From Nocardioides sp. (lineage in GTDB: Bacteria > Actinomycetota > Actinomycetes > Propionibacteriales > Nocardioidaceae), in NCBI RefSeq assembly GCF_030019515.1, contig NZ_JASEEQ010000001.1, positions 372,001-436,000 on the forward strand: a DNA stretch of 64,000 bases. The letters run 5' to 3'. Position 1 is the first letter of the stretch; each line of letters begins with the position of its first letter. A program made the translations under genes and the position numbers. Under the pieces are notes generated by a model. It ran no database searches. It was not told the DNA's origin and saw nothing but the letters and a program-made list of their open reading frames with translations. This document shows, piece by piece, positions 8,727 to 19,800 of this stretch.

Positions 8727-10304
8727 TCAGTGCTGCTCGACGATGGCACCCGGGAGCGCCACGCGGAAGGTGCTCCCCCGACCCAGCTCGCTCTCGACGG
8801 TGACCGTGCCGCCGTGTGCCTCCACGATCGAGGCGACGATGCTCAGGCCGAGGCCGGTCCCGGGGAGGTGCTGCCGGATCGCCTCGCCGCCGCGGAAGAA
8901 CCGGCCGAACACGTGCTCCCGGTCCTGCTCGGCGATGCCCATGCCGGTGTCCGCCACAGCGAGCTCGACGTCGGCACCGACCTGTCGCAGCCCGACCGTG
9001 GCCGAGCCGCCTGCACGCCCGTACTTGATCGCGTTCGAGAGCAGGTTGTCGAGGACCTGTCGCAGCCGCTGGCCGTCGGCGACCACGGGGAGCGTCGCGG
9101 GTGCCTCGGTGCGGATCGTGACGTCGCTCTGGTCCGCGACCACCCGGACCGCCTCGACGGCCTCGTCGACGACCGTCCGCAGGTCGACCGGCGCCGGGTG
9201 CAGCTCCAGCGTCCCGTCGGCGACCTGGCCGATCAGCAGCAGGTCGGAGAGCAAGGCCTGCAGCCGGGCCGCGTTGCGGTGCACGACCCGCAGCCAGGCG
9301 GTGGCGCCGTCGGTCAGGTCGTCCCGTTCCCCGAGCATCTCCAGGTGGCCGAGCACCGAGGTCAGCGGGGTCCGGAGCTCGTGGGAGACCGAGGCGACGA
9401 ACTCGTCCTTGACCTGGATGGCGCGCATCAGGTCGGTGATCTCCTGGTAGGCCAGGACCGCGCCCAGCCGCTCGCCCGACGGGCCGCGCACCTGCCGCGC
9501 CGAGGTGGAGAACGCCGACCATGTCGCCGGGTCCGCGCCCACCCAGTAGTTGTAGTCGTCGAACTCCTCGCCCTGGGCCGCGCGGTACGACGGCATCTGC
9601 TCGCGCGTCATCTTGGTCTTGCCGTCCGGGAAGTACACGTGCCCGAGCTGGCCTGCCTCGCCCTCGTGCCCGTCGGGGAACGGGCGTCGCAGCGTGTCGG
9701 CGTGCCGCCTGTTCATCCGCTCGTACCGGCCGTCGGGGCCGATCAGGAGCAGCCCGACGTTCACGGTGTCGAAGATCGCGGCCAGCGTCTGCCGCTCCCG
9801 GTCGACCTCGGCGGTCACGGCCTCCAGCCGCTCCTCGTTAGCGCGCTGCTCGGTCACGTCGAGGACCTGCGAGATGAAGTGCAAGGCATCGCCGTCCGCG
9901 TCGCGCAGCACCGCGACCGAGAGGTCGCCCCAGACCACGCGGCCCTGGGCGTCCAGGTAGCGCTTGCGGATCCGGTAGGAGTCGATCTCCCCGGCGAGCG
10001 CCCGGTGGAACAGCGCGAGGTCGGCGTCCAGGTCGTCGGGGTGGGTCAGGTCCTGGAAGCCGTGCTGGACGAGCTCGTCCTCGGCGTAGCCGAGCATCTC
10101 GCAGAGCGCCCGGTTGACCATCAGCAGCCGGCCGTCGAGCTGGACCACGGCCATCCCGATCGGCGAGTGCTGCAGCATCAGTCGCCACAGGTCCTCGGTC
10201 TCGGCCGGATCCGCCACCCGCTCACCTCCCAACGGCCCGAAACGTGGAGCCCCACGGTAGTCGAAGGGTGCTGCGTCGGTGGTCCGGACGAGCGGATTCG
10301 CCAT
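8727..10304 (-). CDS. Soluble PAS-PAS sensor histidine kinase
   Basis: About 525 residues from the chosen ATG; an in-frame ATG 42 nt upstream would add 14 residues, and neither has a clear ribosome binding site. Domains in order: a PAS domain (about residues 35-155, with SPIGMAVVQLDG and THPDD), a second PAS-like domain (about 165-290), HisKA with phospho-acceptor His near residue 308 in SVSHELRTPLTSVL, and an ATPase domain with N box DNLLSNAIKYG, DTGMGI and GTGLGLS. No membrane segment is seen, so the signal is probably cytosolic. No response regulator gene is adjacent, making it an orphan kinase. Confidence 0.88.
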   Translation of the reverse strand: MANPLVRTTDAAPFDYRGAPRFGPLGGERVADPAETEDLWRLMLQHSPIGMAVVQLDGRLLMVNRALCEMLGYAEDELVQHGFQDLTHPDDLDADLALFHRALAGEIDSYRIRKRYLDAQGRVVWGDLSVAVLRDADGDALHFISQVLDVTEQRANEERLEAVTAEVDRERQTLAAIFDTVNVGLLLIGPDGRYERMNRRHADTLRRPFPDGHEGEAGQLGHVYFPDGKTKMTREQMPSYRAAQGEEFDDYNYWVGADPATWSAFSTSARQVRGPSGERLGAVLAYQEITDLMRAIQVKDEFVASVSHELRTPLTSVLGHLEMLGERDDLTDGATAWLRVVHRNAARLQALLSDLLLIGQVADGTLELHPAPVDLRTVVDEAVEAVRVVADQSDVTIRTEAPATLPVVADGQRLRQVLDNLLSNAIKYGRAGGSATVGLRQVGADVELAVADTGMGIAEQDREHVFGRFFRGGEAIRQHLPGTGLGLSIVASIVEAHGGTVTVESELGRGSTFRVALPGAIVEQH

Positions 10305-10379
10305 CCGCGCTCGGCGAGCCGGTCCCCGACGGTGCGGACCGTCCACCGGTCCGGGCGCAGGTCGGGCTCGTCGTGCCGG

Positions 10380-11894
10380 TCACCGCACCTCGGTGTCCTG
10401 CACCGACCCGAACCTCCGCTCGCGCTCGGCCTGACCCACCCGGCTGTGCCGCCGGCCGTAGAGGAAGTACACGACGAGCCCGAGGGCCATCCAGATCAAG
10501 AACCGCTCCCAGGTCTCGCCCTTGAGGTTGAGCATCAGGTAGAAGCACAGCAGCGTCGCCAGCGTGGCGACGACGGGCGCAAGCGGCGTGCGGAACGCAC
10601 GCGGCAGATCGGGACGGGTCCGGCGCAGCACCACCACGCCGATGCTGACCAGGATGAACGCGAACAGGGTGCCGATGTTGACCAGGTCGGCCAGCGTGCT
10701 CAGGTCGACGAAGCCCGCGATCGTCGCGACCACCACACCGGTGATCAGGGTGATCCGGTGCGGCGTCCCGAACCTCGGGTGCACCTTCGAGATCGAGCGC
10801 GGGAGCAGCCCGTCGCGGCCCATCGCGAACGCGACCCGGCACTGGCCGAGCATCAGGATCATCGCGACCACGATCAGGCCGATGCAGGCGCCGACGGAGA
10901 TCAGGTCGCCGACCCAGCCGACGCCGGCGGCCGAGAACGCGGTCGCGAGCGGCGCGGCGTCGTCGGGGTCGATGTCGTGGTAGCTCTGCACGCCGGTGAC
11001 GACCAGGCTGACCGCGATGTAGAGCACGGTGACGATGGCCAGCGAGCCGAAGATGCCGATCGGGATGTCGCGCTGCGGGTTGCGGGCCTCCTCGGCCGTG
11101 GTCGCGACCACGTCGAAGCCGATGAACGCGAAGAACACGATCGCCGCTCCGGCGATCACGCCGCCGATGCCGAACACCGCCGGCTCGATCCCGAGCAGCG
11201 TGGTGATCAGCGGGAGCTGGCGGAAGCCGCCCTCGGCGCCGGAGACCGGCTGGGATTCGGGGATGAACGGCGTCCAGTTCGAGGTGTCGACGTACGCGAT
11301 GCCGACCACGATGACCGCGGCGACGACGGCGAGCTTGATGGCCACCACGACCTGGTTGACCATGCTGGAGAGCTTCGTGCCGCGGATCAGCACCAGCATC
11401 ACCAGCAGCGCGATCACCACGGCAGGCACGTCGATCACGCCGTCCGCCGCCGAGCCGATCTGGGCCGGCACCTCGAACGGCGTCCCCGCGAGCAGCTCCT
11501 GCAGGTAGCCGGAGAAGCTGACCGACAGCGCCGCCGCCCCGATCGTGAACTCCAGGATCAGGTCCCACCCGATGATCCAGGCGACCAGCTCGCCGAGCGT
11601 CGCGTAGGAGAACGTGTACGCCGAGCCCGCGACCGGCACCGTCGAGGCGAACTCGGCGTAGCACAGCGCGGCGAGCCCGCACGCGACGCCGGCGATCAGG
11701 AAGCTGAGGGCGAGCGCGGGGCCGGAGTTCGACGCCGCGACGGTGCCGGTCAGCACGAAGATGCCCGCGCCGATGGTGACGCCGACGCCGAAGACCATCA
11801 GGTCGAGCGCGCCGAGCTCCTTGCGGAGCTTGTGGTCCGGGTCGTCGGTGTCCGCGATCGACTGCTCGACGGACTTGGTGCGCATCAGGCTCAT
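10380..11894 (-). CDS. APC-superfamily amino acid permease (cationic amino acid transporter type)
   Basis: 504 residues with about 12 to 14 hydrophobic segments. The first helix carries the APC-family substrate loop GVGVTIGAGIFVLTG, and the second region has CYAEFASTVPVAGSAYTFSY, typical of the CAT/YfnA group of amino acid:H+ symporters. Substrate cannot be assigned from sequence. GGAAAGGGTGAGTGC precedes the ATG and supplies a ribosome binding site. It lies 42 bp downstream of the lipoprotein metallopeptidase gene on the same strand and may share its transcript. Confidence 0.88.
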   Translation of the reverse strand: MSLMRTKSVEQSIADTDDPDHKLRKELGALDLMVFGVGVTIGAGIFVLTGTVAASNSGPALALSFLIAGVACGLAALCYAEFASTVPVAGSAYTFSYATLGELVAWIIGWDLILEFTIGAAALSVSFSGYLQELLAGTPFEVPAQIGSAADGVIDVPAVVIALLVMLVLIRGTKLSSMVNQVVVAIKLAVVAAVIVVGIAYVDTSNWTPFIPESQPVSGAEGGFRQLPLITTLLGIEPAVFGIGGVIAGAAIVFFAFIGFDVVATTAEEARNPQRDIPIGIFGSLAIVTVLYIAVSLVVTGVQSYHDIDPDDAAPLATAFSAAGVGWVGDLISVGACIGLIVVAMILMLGQCRVAFAMGRDGLLPRSISKVHPRFGTPHRITLITGVVVATIAGFVDLSTLADLVNIGTLFAFILVSIGVVVLRRTRPDLPRAFRTPLAPVVATLATLLCFYLMLNLKGETWERFLIWMALGLVVYFLYGRRHSRVGQAERERRFGSVQDTEVR

Positions 11895-11936
11895 GCACTC
11901 ACCCTTTCCGCTCGGCGCCGGTCCGAAACGGTGAGG

Positions 11937-13148
11937 CTAAGGCGTCCCGGCCGCCGGGTCGTAGAGCGCCAGGATCAGCCGGTCCGCCTGGCGTGCCAGG
12001 TCGTGGGTGCTGGTCGCGAACCGCTCGCGCAGCACGGCGTCCGGGTCGGCCCCGGGCACGCCCATCGCGTCGAGCAGCTGCCAGGGCGCCTGGTCGCCGT
12101 ACGCGTCGACGAGGTACTCCACCGCCCACCAGGCGAGGCCGTAGTGGGCATCGGAGTCGTCGTCGTTGAAGGTCTCGTCGTCGGGCAGGTCCGCCACGCC
12201 CGCCTCGGCCGCGACGATCGCGGCCTCGGGGATCCTGCGGTCCTCGGGCGCGAGCGGCCGCACCGAGACGTACTCCGCGAGCCCCTCGGAGAGCCACACG
12301 GGCGCGGCGTCGTCCCGCGTGCCCACGGCGACGTGGGTGAGCTCGTGACGCACCAGCCGATCGCGCTCGCGGCCGGGCTGGTCGACCATCCGCGGGTTGA
12401 GCACGAACCGGGTGCCGTCACCCGCGGGGAACGCGACCGCGTCGAGGTCGCCCGGGTCGTCGCCGGGCACGTCCTCGAGGCTGTCGAGGAACGCCGGTTC
12501 GGAGAGCGCGTAGACCACGACCGCGCGGGACCAGTCGTAGGGCACCGCTGCGGACACCGCGGCGATCCCGTCCTCGACGGAGCCGATCAGGGCCGCGGCC
12601 TGGTCGACGCTGCCGGGGTCGAAGACGCCGAGCACGCCGCTGCCCTCGCGCACCTCGACCGGCCCGGTGTCCCACGGCTGCGGGTCGGCCTCGGTGACGG
12701 CGGTCAGCACCAGCCGGCCGGGGTGGCGGGGCACCGGCGCGAACCGGTAGCGGCCCTGGGTGGTGACCGGCGTGGCGTCGTACCCCGCCAACTGGAGCGA
12801 CTCTGCCACGGTGACCCGGTAGGTCCTGCCCTCGCGGACCACGCTGCCGGGGTCGACCCGGTAGGACAGCCGGGCGACGGGCAGCTGGCTCAGGTTGCCG
12901 AACCAGGTGGCCTGTCGCTCGCGGAAGCCGGCGCCGCCGCCGACCAGCCGGGTGAACGCCGCGGCGTCGGCCCGGCGTACGACGCGGGCCCGGGCGTCGA
13001 GGGCCCGGTCGAGGGCGTGCACCACGTCCAGGGGGGCCGCGGCGGCAGCAGCCGGCGCGGGCTCCTCGTCGGATCCGGAGCAACCGGACAGCGCCGCCGC
13101 GACCAGCGCAGCGGCCAGGAGGAGGGCCTCAGGTCGTCTGCTCGACAT
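11937..13148 (-). CDS. Secreted lipoprotein with gluzincin metallopeptidase motif
   Basis: 403 residues. The N-terminus is a lipoprotein signal (hydrophobic stretch ending LSGCSG, lipobox Cys22), then a low-complexity Pro/Ala linker. The C-terminal half has HELTHVAVG followed about 20 residues later by WLSEGLAEY: an HExxH zinc site plus downstream Glu, the arrangement of MA-clan peptidases. The middle (about residues 45-170) resembles a nuclear-transport-factor-like or substrate-binding fold, but I cannot name it. Predicted to sit on the outer face of the membrane. The start overlaps the 3' end of dxs by 20 nt. Substrate unknown. Confidence 0.8.
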   Translation of the reverse strand: MSSRRPEALLLAAALVAAALSGCSGSDEEPAPAAAAAAPLDVVHALDRALDARARVVRRADAAAFTRLVGGGAGFRERQATWFGNLSQLPVARLSYRVDPGSVVREGRTYRVTVAESLQLAGYDATPVTTQGRYRFAPVPRHPGRLVLTAVTEADPQPWDTGPVEVREGSGVLGVFDPGSVDQAAALIGSVEDGIAAVSAAVPYDWSRAVVVYALSEPAFLDSLEDVPGDDPGDLDAVAFPAGDGTRFVLNPRMVDQPGRERDRLVRHELTHVAVGTRDDAAPVWLSEGLAEYVSVRPLAPEDRRIPEAAIVAAEAGVADLPDDETFNDDDSDAHYGLAWWAVEYLVDAYGDQAPWQLLDAMGVPGADPDAVLRERFATSTHDLARQADRLILALYDPAAGTP

Positions 13149-15033
13149 CGAGGGGAGAACGACCCTCGGACAGCGAGGTCATGTCCTCCACGATGCCGAG
13201 CGCGATCGCCTGCGGGGTGAGGCCGATCCGCTCCAGGATCGCGGCGCGCTTCGCGTGGCCGAGGAACTGCTGCGGGATGCCGTGCAGGCGGAACGGCGTG
13301 TGCACGCCGGCCGCGTTGAGCGTCTGGAGGAGCACGGCTCCGCAGCCGCCGGTCTCGCCGTTGTCCTCGATGCTGACCACGAGCCGGTGCTCGCGGGCGA
13401 CCTCGACGATCGCGGGGTCGACGGGCTTGACCCAGCGGGGGTCGACGACCGTGACGCCGATGCCCTGCGCGATCAGGCGCTGCGCCACCTCGACCGCCGT
13501 CGTGGCCATCGCCCCGATCCCGACGACCAGCACGTCCTTGGGGCCGTTGCGGACCAGCACGTCGGCGCCGCCGACCCTGCCGACCGCCTCGATGTCCTCG
13601 GGCGGCGAGCCCTTCGGGAACCGCACGACGGTCGGTGCGTCGTCGACCTCGACGGCCTCGTTGAGCAGCTCGCAGAGGCGAGCGGGGTCGCGCGGCGCGG
13701 CCAGGCGCAGCCCGGGGACGACCTGCAGGATCGACATGTCCCACATGCCGTTGTGGCTCGCGCCGTCGTCGCCGGTCACCCCCGAGCGGTCGAGCACGAA
13801 CGTGACCCCGCACTTGTGCAGCGCGACGTCCATCAGCACCTGGTCGAAGGCCCGGTTGAGGAACGTGCCGTACAACGCGACGACCGGATGCATGCCGCCC
13901 ATCGCGAGGCCGGCCGCCGAGGTCGCGGCGTGCTGCTCGGCGATCCCGACGTCGAAGGTGCGCTCCGGGAAGTGCGCCTGGAAGGCGTCCAGGCCGACCG
14001 GGTGGATCATCGCCGCGGTGATGCCGACGACGTCCTTGCGGCGGTGCCCGATGTGCACGATCTCCTCGGAGAAGACGTCGGTCCAGATCCGGCCCTTGGG
14101 CTTCTCGGCGCCGGTCTGCACGTCGAAGGGTCCGGGCGCGTGGAACTGGTCGGCCTCGTGCCGCTCGGCCGGGTCGTAGCCGTAGCCCTTGCGGGTGATC
14201 GCGTGCACGATCACCGGCCCGTTGAACCGCTTGGCCTGGGCGAGCACCTGCTCCACCGCGGCGCGGTCGTGGCCGTCGACGGGGCCGACGTACTTCAGGC
14301 CGAGGTCCTCGAAGAGGCCCTGGGGGGCGAGCGCGTCCTTGAGGCCCTTCTTCATGGCGTGGAGGGCGTCGTACGCCGCCGGCCCGACGCCCGGGACCGC
14401 GTTGAGCCGGCGCTTGACCAGGTCCAGCACGTTCTCGTAGCGCGGGTTGGTGCGCAGCGACGTCAGGGCGGTGGCGAGGCCGCCGATCGTCGGCGTGTAG
14501 GAGCGGCCGTTGTCGTTGACGACGATGACCAGCCTGCTGGTCCTGGCGATCGCGATGTTGTTGAGCGCCTCCCAGGCCATGCCTCCGGTGAGCGCGCCGT
14601 CGCCGATGACCGCGACGACGTGGCGGTCCTCGCCGCGGATCGTGTAGGCCTTCGCGAGCCCGTCGGCGTAGCTGAGCGCCGTGGACGCGTGGGAGTTCTC
14701 GACGATGTCGTGGGGGGACTCCGCCTGGCTCGGGTAGCCGCTGACCCCGCCCTCACGGCGCAGGGTGCCGAAGTTCGCGGCCCGACCGGTCACCAGCTTG
14801 TGCACGTACGCCTGGTGGCCGGTGTCGAAGACCACCCGGTCGCGCGGGGAGTCGAAGACCCGGTGGATGGCGAGCGTCAGCTCGACCACGCCGAGGTTCG
14901 GGCCGAGGTGACCGCTGTTGGTCGCCACGGTGCGGATCAGGAGGTCGCGGATCTCGCTCGCGAGCTGCTCGAGCTGGGCGTCGCTCAGCGCACGCAGGTC
15001 ACCCGGGGACGCGATCGAGTCGAGGAGGCCCAT
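13129..15033 (-). CDS. dxs: 1-deoxy-D-xylulose-5-phosphate synthase
   Basis: 634 residues, normal Dxs length. It condenses pyruvate and glyceraldehyde-3-phosphate, with thiamine diphosphate, as first step of the MEP isoprenoid route. Motifs: [14 protein letters not shown], the diphosphate-binding [35 protein letters not shown] and the C-terminal transketolase region (GIPQQFLGH). The frame is open upstream, but homology begins at the ATG at 15033, so the longer version is rejected. It is 11 nt downstream of the SMP-30-like gene. Confidence 0.97.
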   Translation of the reverse strand: MGLLDSIASPGDLRALSDAQLEQLASEIRDLLIRTVATNSGHLGPNLGVVELTLAIHRVFDSPRDRVVFDTGHQAYVHKLVTGRAANFGTLRREGGVSGYPSQAESPHDIVENSHASTALSYADGLAKAYTIRGEDRHVVAVIGDGALTGGMAWEALNNIAIARTSRLVIVVNDNGRSYTPTIGGLATALTSLRTNPRYENVLDLVKRRLNAVPGVGPAAYDALHAMKKGLKDALAPQGLFEDLGLKYVGPVDGHDRAAVEQVLAQAKRFNGPVIVHAITRKGYGYDPAERHEADQFHAPGPFDVQTGAEKPKGRIWTDVFSEEIVHIGHRRKDVVGITAAMIHPVGLDAFQAHFPERTFDVGIAEQHAATSAAGLAMGGMHPVVALYGTFLNRAFDQVLMDVALHKCGVTFVLDRSGVTGDDGASHNGMWDMSILQVVPGLRLAAPRDPARLCELLNEAVEVDDAPTVVRFPKGSPPEDIEAVGRVGGADVLVRNGPKDVLVVGIGAMATTAVEVAQRLIAQGIGVTVVDPRWVKPVDPAIVEVAREHRLVVSIEDNGETGGCGAVLLQTLNAAGVHTPFRLHGIPQQFLGHAKRAAILERIGLTPQAIALGIVEDMTSLSEGRSPLDVEQTT

Positions 15034-15044
15034 AGTGCTCGAGT

Positions 15045-15995
15045 CTACGACTCGGGGTTCCGGGCCAGATCGACGACCGCGACCGCGGGCTCGTGCAGGC
15101 TCCCGAGCCAGAGCCGGCCGTCGTGCTCGCGGACCCCGGTGACCATGTGGTACGCCGTGCCCGGCAGGTCGATGTCGTGGACCAGCCGGCCCGTATCGTC
15201 GAAGGCCTGGGCCCGGATCGTCCGCTTCGGCTTCGGCTGGAGCCGCTCGGGGATCTTCGTCACGGCCTTGCGCAGGGGCAGTGGCGCTCGCTGGAGGCGC
15301 TCCACGACCGGGTCGGTCGGGCTGGCGATCGAGACCCAGACCAGGCCGTCGCTCCCCCGCGCGATGTTGTCGGGGTAGCCCGGCAGGTCGCTCGCGAGCA
15401 GGTCGCGGGTCCCGGCCCGCTCCCCGGTCAGCCACCACCGGACCACGGTCCGCGCACCGGTCTCGGCCACGGCGACGTACGACTCGTCGGCGGCGAGCGC
15501 GACGCCGTTGGCGAACGCGAGGCCGTCGATCACCACCTCGACGCTGCCGTCGGTGCCGAGCCGCGCCAGCCGCCCGGTGCGGGTGTTCTGGACGAAGTCG
15601 TCCTTCCACTGGTCGATCCCGTAGCGGGTCGAGGAGTCGGTGAACCACACGGTCCCGTCGGTGGCGACGGCGGCGTTGTTGCAGAACATCATCGGCGCGC
15701 CGTCGAGCCGGTCGGTGACCTCCTCGACCGCGCCGGCACGCGGGTCGACCCGCAGCACGCCGCGTCGCGCGTCGCAGACGAGCAGTCGCCCGTCGAGGTC
15801 GAGCTCGATGCCCAGCGGCCGGCCGCCGGTGTGGGCGACGCGGTCGACCCGGCGCCCGTCGTGGGAGACGCGGAAGATGCTGCCGTCCTCGGTGCCGGTG
15901 AACACGGCCCCCTCGTCGGGTCCGGGTCCGGCGACGACGACGTCCTCGGCTCCGGGGCCGGGCACGGGGATCACGGTGAGGTCCATGGAGGACAT
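15045..15995 (-). CDS. SMP-30/strictosidine-synthase-like beta-propeller protein
   Basis: 316 residues with repeating blades ([42 protein letters not shown]). The [20 protein letters not shown] block matches the calcium-dependent lactonase/strictosidine-synthase superfamily, most of whose bacterial members are putative lactonases. No signal peptide, so cytosolic. Its ATG overlaps the stop of the upstream 42-residue ORF by 1 nt (TGATG), suggesting translational coupling. The substrate is unknown. Confidence 0.8.
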   Translation of the reverse strand: MSSMDLTVIPVPGPGAEDVVVAGPGPDEGAVFTGTEDGSIFRVSHDGRRVDRVAHTGGRPLGIELDLDGRLLVCDARRGVLRVDPRAGAVEEVTDRLDGAPMMFCNNAAVATDGTVWFTDSSTRYGIDQWKDDFVQNTRTGRLARLGTDGSVEVVIDGLAFANGVALAADESYVAVAETGARTVVRWWLTGERAGTRDLLASDLPGYPDNIARGSDGLVWVSIASPTDPVVERLQRAPLPLRKAVTKIPERLQPKPKRTIRAQAFDDTGRLVHDIDLPGTAYHMVTGVREHDGRLWLGSLHEPAVAVVDLARNPES

Positions 15996-16123
15996 CAGAG
16001 CAGTGATCGCACCAGGAGCGCGAGGGCCGACACGGCACAGACCGCCAGCACCGCGGCGCGGACGGCGTCCGGCCGGCGCCGCCGGCGCAGCGGTACGCCG
16101 GCCAGCGGGGCGTCCGCGATCAT
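15995..16123 (-). CDS. Small basic single-pass membrane protein, unknown
   Basis: 42 residues. The first half ends in a run of five arginines (residues 13-17) and the second half is one hydrophobic helix (about residues 21-42), so a tail-anchored protein with a cytosolic N-terminus is likely. Its ATG overlaps the Nudix stop by 4 nt (ATGA) and its own stop overlaps the SMP-30 start by 1 nt. This double coupling is the main argument that it is real. No family recognised. Confidence 0.55.
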   Translation of the reverse strand: MIADAPLAGVPLRRRRRPDAVRAAVLAVCAVSALALLVRSLL

Positions 16124-16548
16124 CCGACCAGCTCGCCGTACGTCCCGGACGCGAGGAACTCGGGGACGATCCGGCTCGCCGACGCGGTCAGGTCGAGTGC
16201 TCGCGCGCGGTCCGGGTCGACGAACACGATCCGGCGGCCCTCCCCCACCACGATGTCCGCGTCGGTCAGCGTCGTCCGGCCGACCCACACCTGCACGACG
16301 TCGACGGTGCCGTAGGCCTCGTGGAAGACCTCGGTGTCGCGCCAGCGACTCAGCTCGCCGGGCGCCAGCCGGATGCCGGTCTCCTCCGCGAGCTCGCGGT
16401 ACGCCGCGGCCTGGAACTCCTCCCCGGGCTCGACGTGGCCGCCCACCAGGCCCCATCGGTCCGGGTCGATCACCGGCCGCTCGTCCCGCTCCTGGAGCAG
16501 CACCCACCCGCGGGGGTCCACGAGGAGGACGCTGGCGAACCGGTGCAT
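16120..16548 (-). CDS. Nudix hydrolase
   Basis: 142 residues. The Nudix box is complete: GGHVEPGEEFQAAAYRELAE followed by ETGI, matching Gx5Ex7REUxEExGU. The family hydrolyses nucleoside diphosphate-linked compounds with Mg2+ or Mn2+. The substrate cannot be assigned from the box alone; the short length suggests a single-domain MutT/ADP-ribose type enzyme. It is the first gene of a probable Nudix / small ORF / SMP-30 / dxs / lipoprotein transcript with overlapping or close junctions. Confidence 0.9.
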   Translation of the reverse strand: MHRFASVLLVDPRGWVLLQERDERPVIDPDRWGLVGGHVEPGEEFQAAAYRELAEETGIRLAPGELSRWRDTEVFHEAYGTVDVVQVWVGRTTLTDADIVVGEGRRIVFVDPDRARALDLTASASRIVPEFLASGTYGELVG

Positions 16549-16855
16549 GCGCCCACGCTAGCGATGCCCGGGCCAGCGGATCGGGCTGCGGCTGTCGGGT
16601 CGGCGTCGGGTTGCGGTCTCGGCCGCGGCGGGGACCGCAGGCGACCATCCACCCGGCTCTCCCGTCGCTGCCACCCACGATGACCACCGCGGACCGCGGG
16701 CCCCCGAAGCACAGCCACCCGCGGCCCTCCACGGCTGTCCGGCGCGGTGCGTCGCGCGCGCGTCGAGCTGGCTCGTGAGCAGGGCGTGCCCGGGCTGCCA
16801 CGTGGCGGACCACATCTAGGGACACCCTGCGCCGAGCGGCCCTATTCTTCGGGGC
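16549..16855. other. 307-bp intergenic region between divergent genes
   Basis: It separates the Nudix gene (minus) from the SARP-type regulator (plus), so it should hold promoters for both. I see no convincing ORF with a ribosome binding site and no strong -35/-10 pair. CCCTATTCTTCGG at about 16840-16852 is the most AT-rich part and could be the -10 region of the regulator. Confidence 0.4.
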
Positions 16856-19800
16856 ATGCGCATCGGCGTCCTCGGTACGACCGTGGCCACCGACTCCGCC
16901 GGGCCGGTGGGCCTGGGGGGCCCCAAGCAACGCGCCCTCCTCGCCGCTCTGGCCCTGCACCGGGGCCGCGCGGTCTCCGTCGACACGCTCGCCGACGTGG
17001 TGTGGAACGGCGCCCCGCCGCCGGGCGTCTCCGGCACGCTGCAGGGGTACGTCGCCGGCCTCCGCCGGGCCCTCGAGCCGGACCGGACCACCCGCGGCGG
17101 CGGCACCCTGCTGGTCACCGAGCAGCCCGGCTACGCGCTCCGGCTGCCCGACGTGGACCTCGACACCGCCGCGTTCGAGCAGGCGGTGTCGACCGCCCAC
17201 AGCCGGGTCGTCCCGCTCGCGGACGCGCTCTGCCGGGGACGGGCGCTCCCGCCCGGTTCGCCGGACGCCGCCGGGCTCGACGCCCTGCACCAGACCCTCG
17301 ACGAGGCGCTCGCACTCTGGCGCGGCGTCCCGTTCGCCGATCTCGGCGAGGTGCCGTCGGCGGAGGCCGAGCGCGCCCGGCTCGAGGAGCTGCGGGTGCT
17401 CGCGAGCGAGGACCGCTCCGCACTCGGCATCCTGCTCGGGCTGCACGCGACGGTGGCGGCCGAGCTGGACGCGCTCACCCGGCAGCACCCGCTGCGCGAG
17501 CGGGCCTGGGCGCTGCGGGCGCTCGCGCTCGCGGGCTCGGGCCGCCAGGCCGACGCGCTGGCGGTGCTGCGTCAGGTCCGCGACGTGCTCGACGAGGAGC
17601 TCGGCCTGGAGCCGGGCGCCGAGCTGCGCGCCGTGCAGGCCGCGGTGCTCCGGCAGCAGACGACCGCGGTGCCCGAGCCGGCGCCGCCGTCGAGCCGTCC
17701 GGCGGTGCACGCCCCGCTGCCGTTCCCGACGCTGTGGGGATGGTCCCTGGCCGGGCGCGACGACGAGCTCGCCGCGCTCACCGACCTGGTCGACCGGGTG
17801 GTCGAGGGCAGGGACCGGTCGCCGTCCTTCGTCGCGCTCACCGGCGAGCCCGGCATCGGCAAGAGCCGGCTGTCCATCGAGGCGGCCACCTACGCCGCGG
17901 CGCACGGGATGACGATCGCCTGGGGCCGCTGCTCCCAGGACGACGGCGCTCCCGCGCTCTGGCCCTGGGCGACCGTCCTCGAGCGGCTCGGCTCCGAGCT
18001 GCCGTCCAGCGACACCGACGACGACGGCGGCGCGGCGTTCCGGGCCTGGGAGACCGTGGTCGGGTCCGTGCTCGCCGCAGCCACCGCAGGGCCGCTGATG
18101 CTGGTGCTCGACGACCTGCACTGGGCGGACACCTCCAGCCTGCGGGTGCTGCGCCTGTTGACCGAGGCGGCGGTCGCCGACGGCCCGGGACCGCGCCTGC
18201 TCGTGCTCACCACCTGGCGCGAGCACCCGCCGCCGACCGGCGCGCTGGCCGAGGTGGCCGAGGCGCTCGCCCGCAAGCACGCCCTGCGACTCCAGCTGCG
18301 CGGGATCCCCGCGGCGGCGGCCGCCCAGCTGTTCGCCCAGATCACCGAGTCCGAGCCCACCGAGGCCGAGTCGGACGCCCTGCGCCGGCGTACCGAGGGC
18401 AACCCGTTCTTCCTCGTCGAGTACGCCCGCCTGGCCCGCGAGCGCGGCGACACCGCGGCGCTGATGGCCGAGCCGCAGCCACCGGCGGCCGTGCACGAGG
18501 TGCTGTCCCGGCGCCTCGCCCAGCTCGACGAGCCGACCCGCGAGCTGCTCCGGGTCGCGAGCGTGCTCGGCCGGATCTTCGAGCTCGGGACCCTCGCCGG
18601 CACCGCGGACCAGGACGACGAGCAGGTGCTCGACCGGCTCGATCCCGCACTGGCCGCCGGTCTGGTCGAGGAGGACGGCGTGGACCGGTTCCGGTTCACC
18701 CACGCGCTGGTGCGCGACACGGTGCTCTCGAGCCTGCCGCGGTCCCGCCGGGCCCGGGTGCACGCGCGGGCCGCCCGCGCGCTCGCCGGCCGCACCGGCC
18801 GCGAGACCGAGGTCGCCCGGCACTGGCTGGCCGCCGGGCCGCGTCACCTCGCCGACGCCTGGCCCGCGGCGCAGGCCGCCGGCCGCTCCGCGATCGCCGT
18901 CTACGCGTACGTCGAGGCGCTCGAGATGCTCGAGCACGCGCTGCGCGCGCAGGACCAGGACCCGGGGTCCGACGACCGGGCCCGGTTCGAGCTGATCACC
19001 GACCTCGCCGAGGTGCTGCGCCGGGCCGGCCGGTGGATCGAGCTGCGCGAGGTCGCCCACGAGGCGATCGAGATCGCCGACGAGCTCGGCGACCCGGACC
19101 TGCTCGGCCGGGCCGGGATCATGACGAGCACCGGCGCGCTGTGGCAGGCCGCCGCGCACGCCCAGGTCGACCCGACGGTGGTCGGCGCCCTGCGCCGGGC
19201 CCTGGACCGCCTGCCCGAGGGCGACTCCCCGGCCCGCTGCCGGGTGATGCTCGGCCTGGCCGGCGAGATCTACTACGGCGCCTCCCCGCAGGAGCGCGAG
19301 GCGATCTCGGCCGAGGCCGTCGCCATGGCGCGCCGGCTCGGTGACCCCGAGCTCACGCTGAGCGCCTGCCTGCACGCGGCGATCGCGGTCTGGCGGGCCG
19401 CTACGGCGCAGCTGCGGCTCGACCTGACCACCGAGGCGGTCGGTCTCGCCGAGCAGCTCGGCGACGGCTTCTCGCTCAGCTCCGCGCTGACCCTGCGCGC
19501 GGTCGCCGCGGGCGAGCTGGGCGACCTCGCCGTACTGGACGACAGCCTGGCCCGGGCCCGCGCGGAGGCGAACCGGCTGCGGCACATCTACGCCCAGCTG
19601 GTCCTGGACTCCCTCGAGGTGTCGTGGGCGGCGATGCAGGGCCGCTTCGACGAGGTGGAGCGGATCATCGAGCACCTGCAGGGCATCGGCGAGGTCGTGT
19701 CGATCACCGGCTACGAGGAGGCCGTCGCCGGGGCCGTCCTCATGCAGCTGCTCTGGCAGGGCCGCGACGACGAGCTGTCCGTCGCGATGACCGCCATGGA

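Noticed and set aside
8730..13220. Plus-strand frame of almost 1500 codons
   Set aside because: It runs antisense to the histidine kinase, permease and lipoprotein genes, all with clear domains. High GC removes stop codons, so long empty frames are expected.
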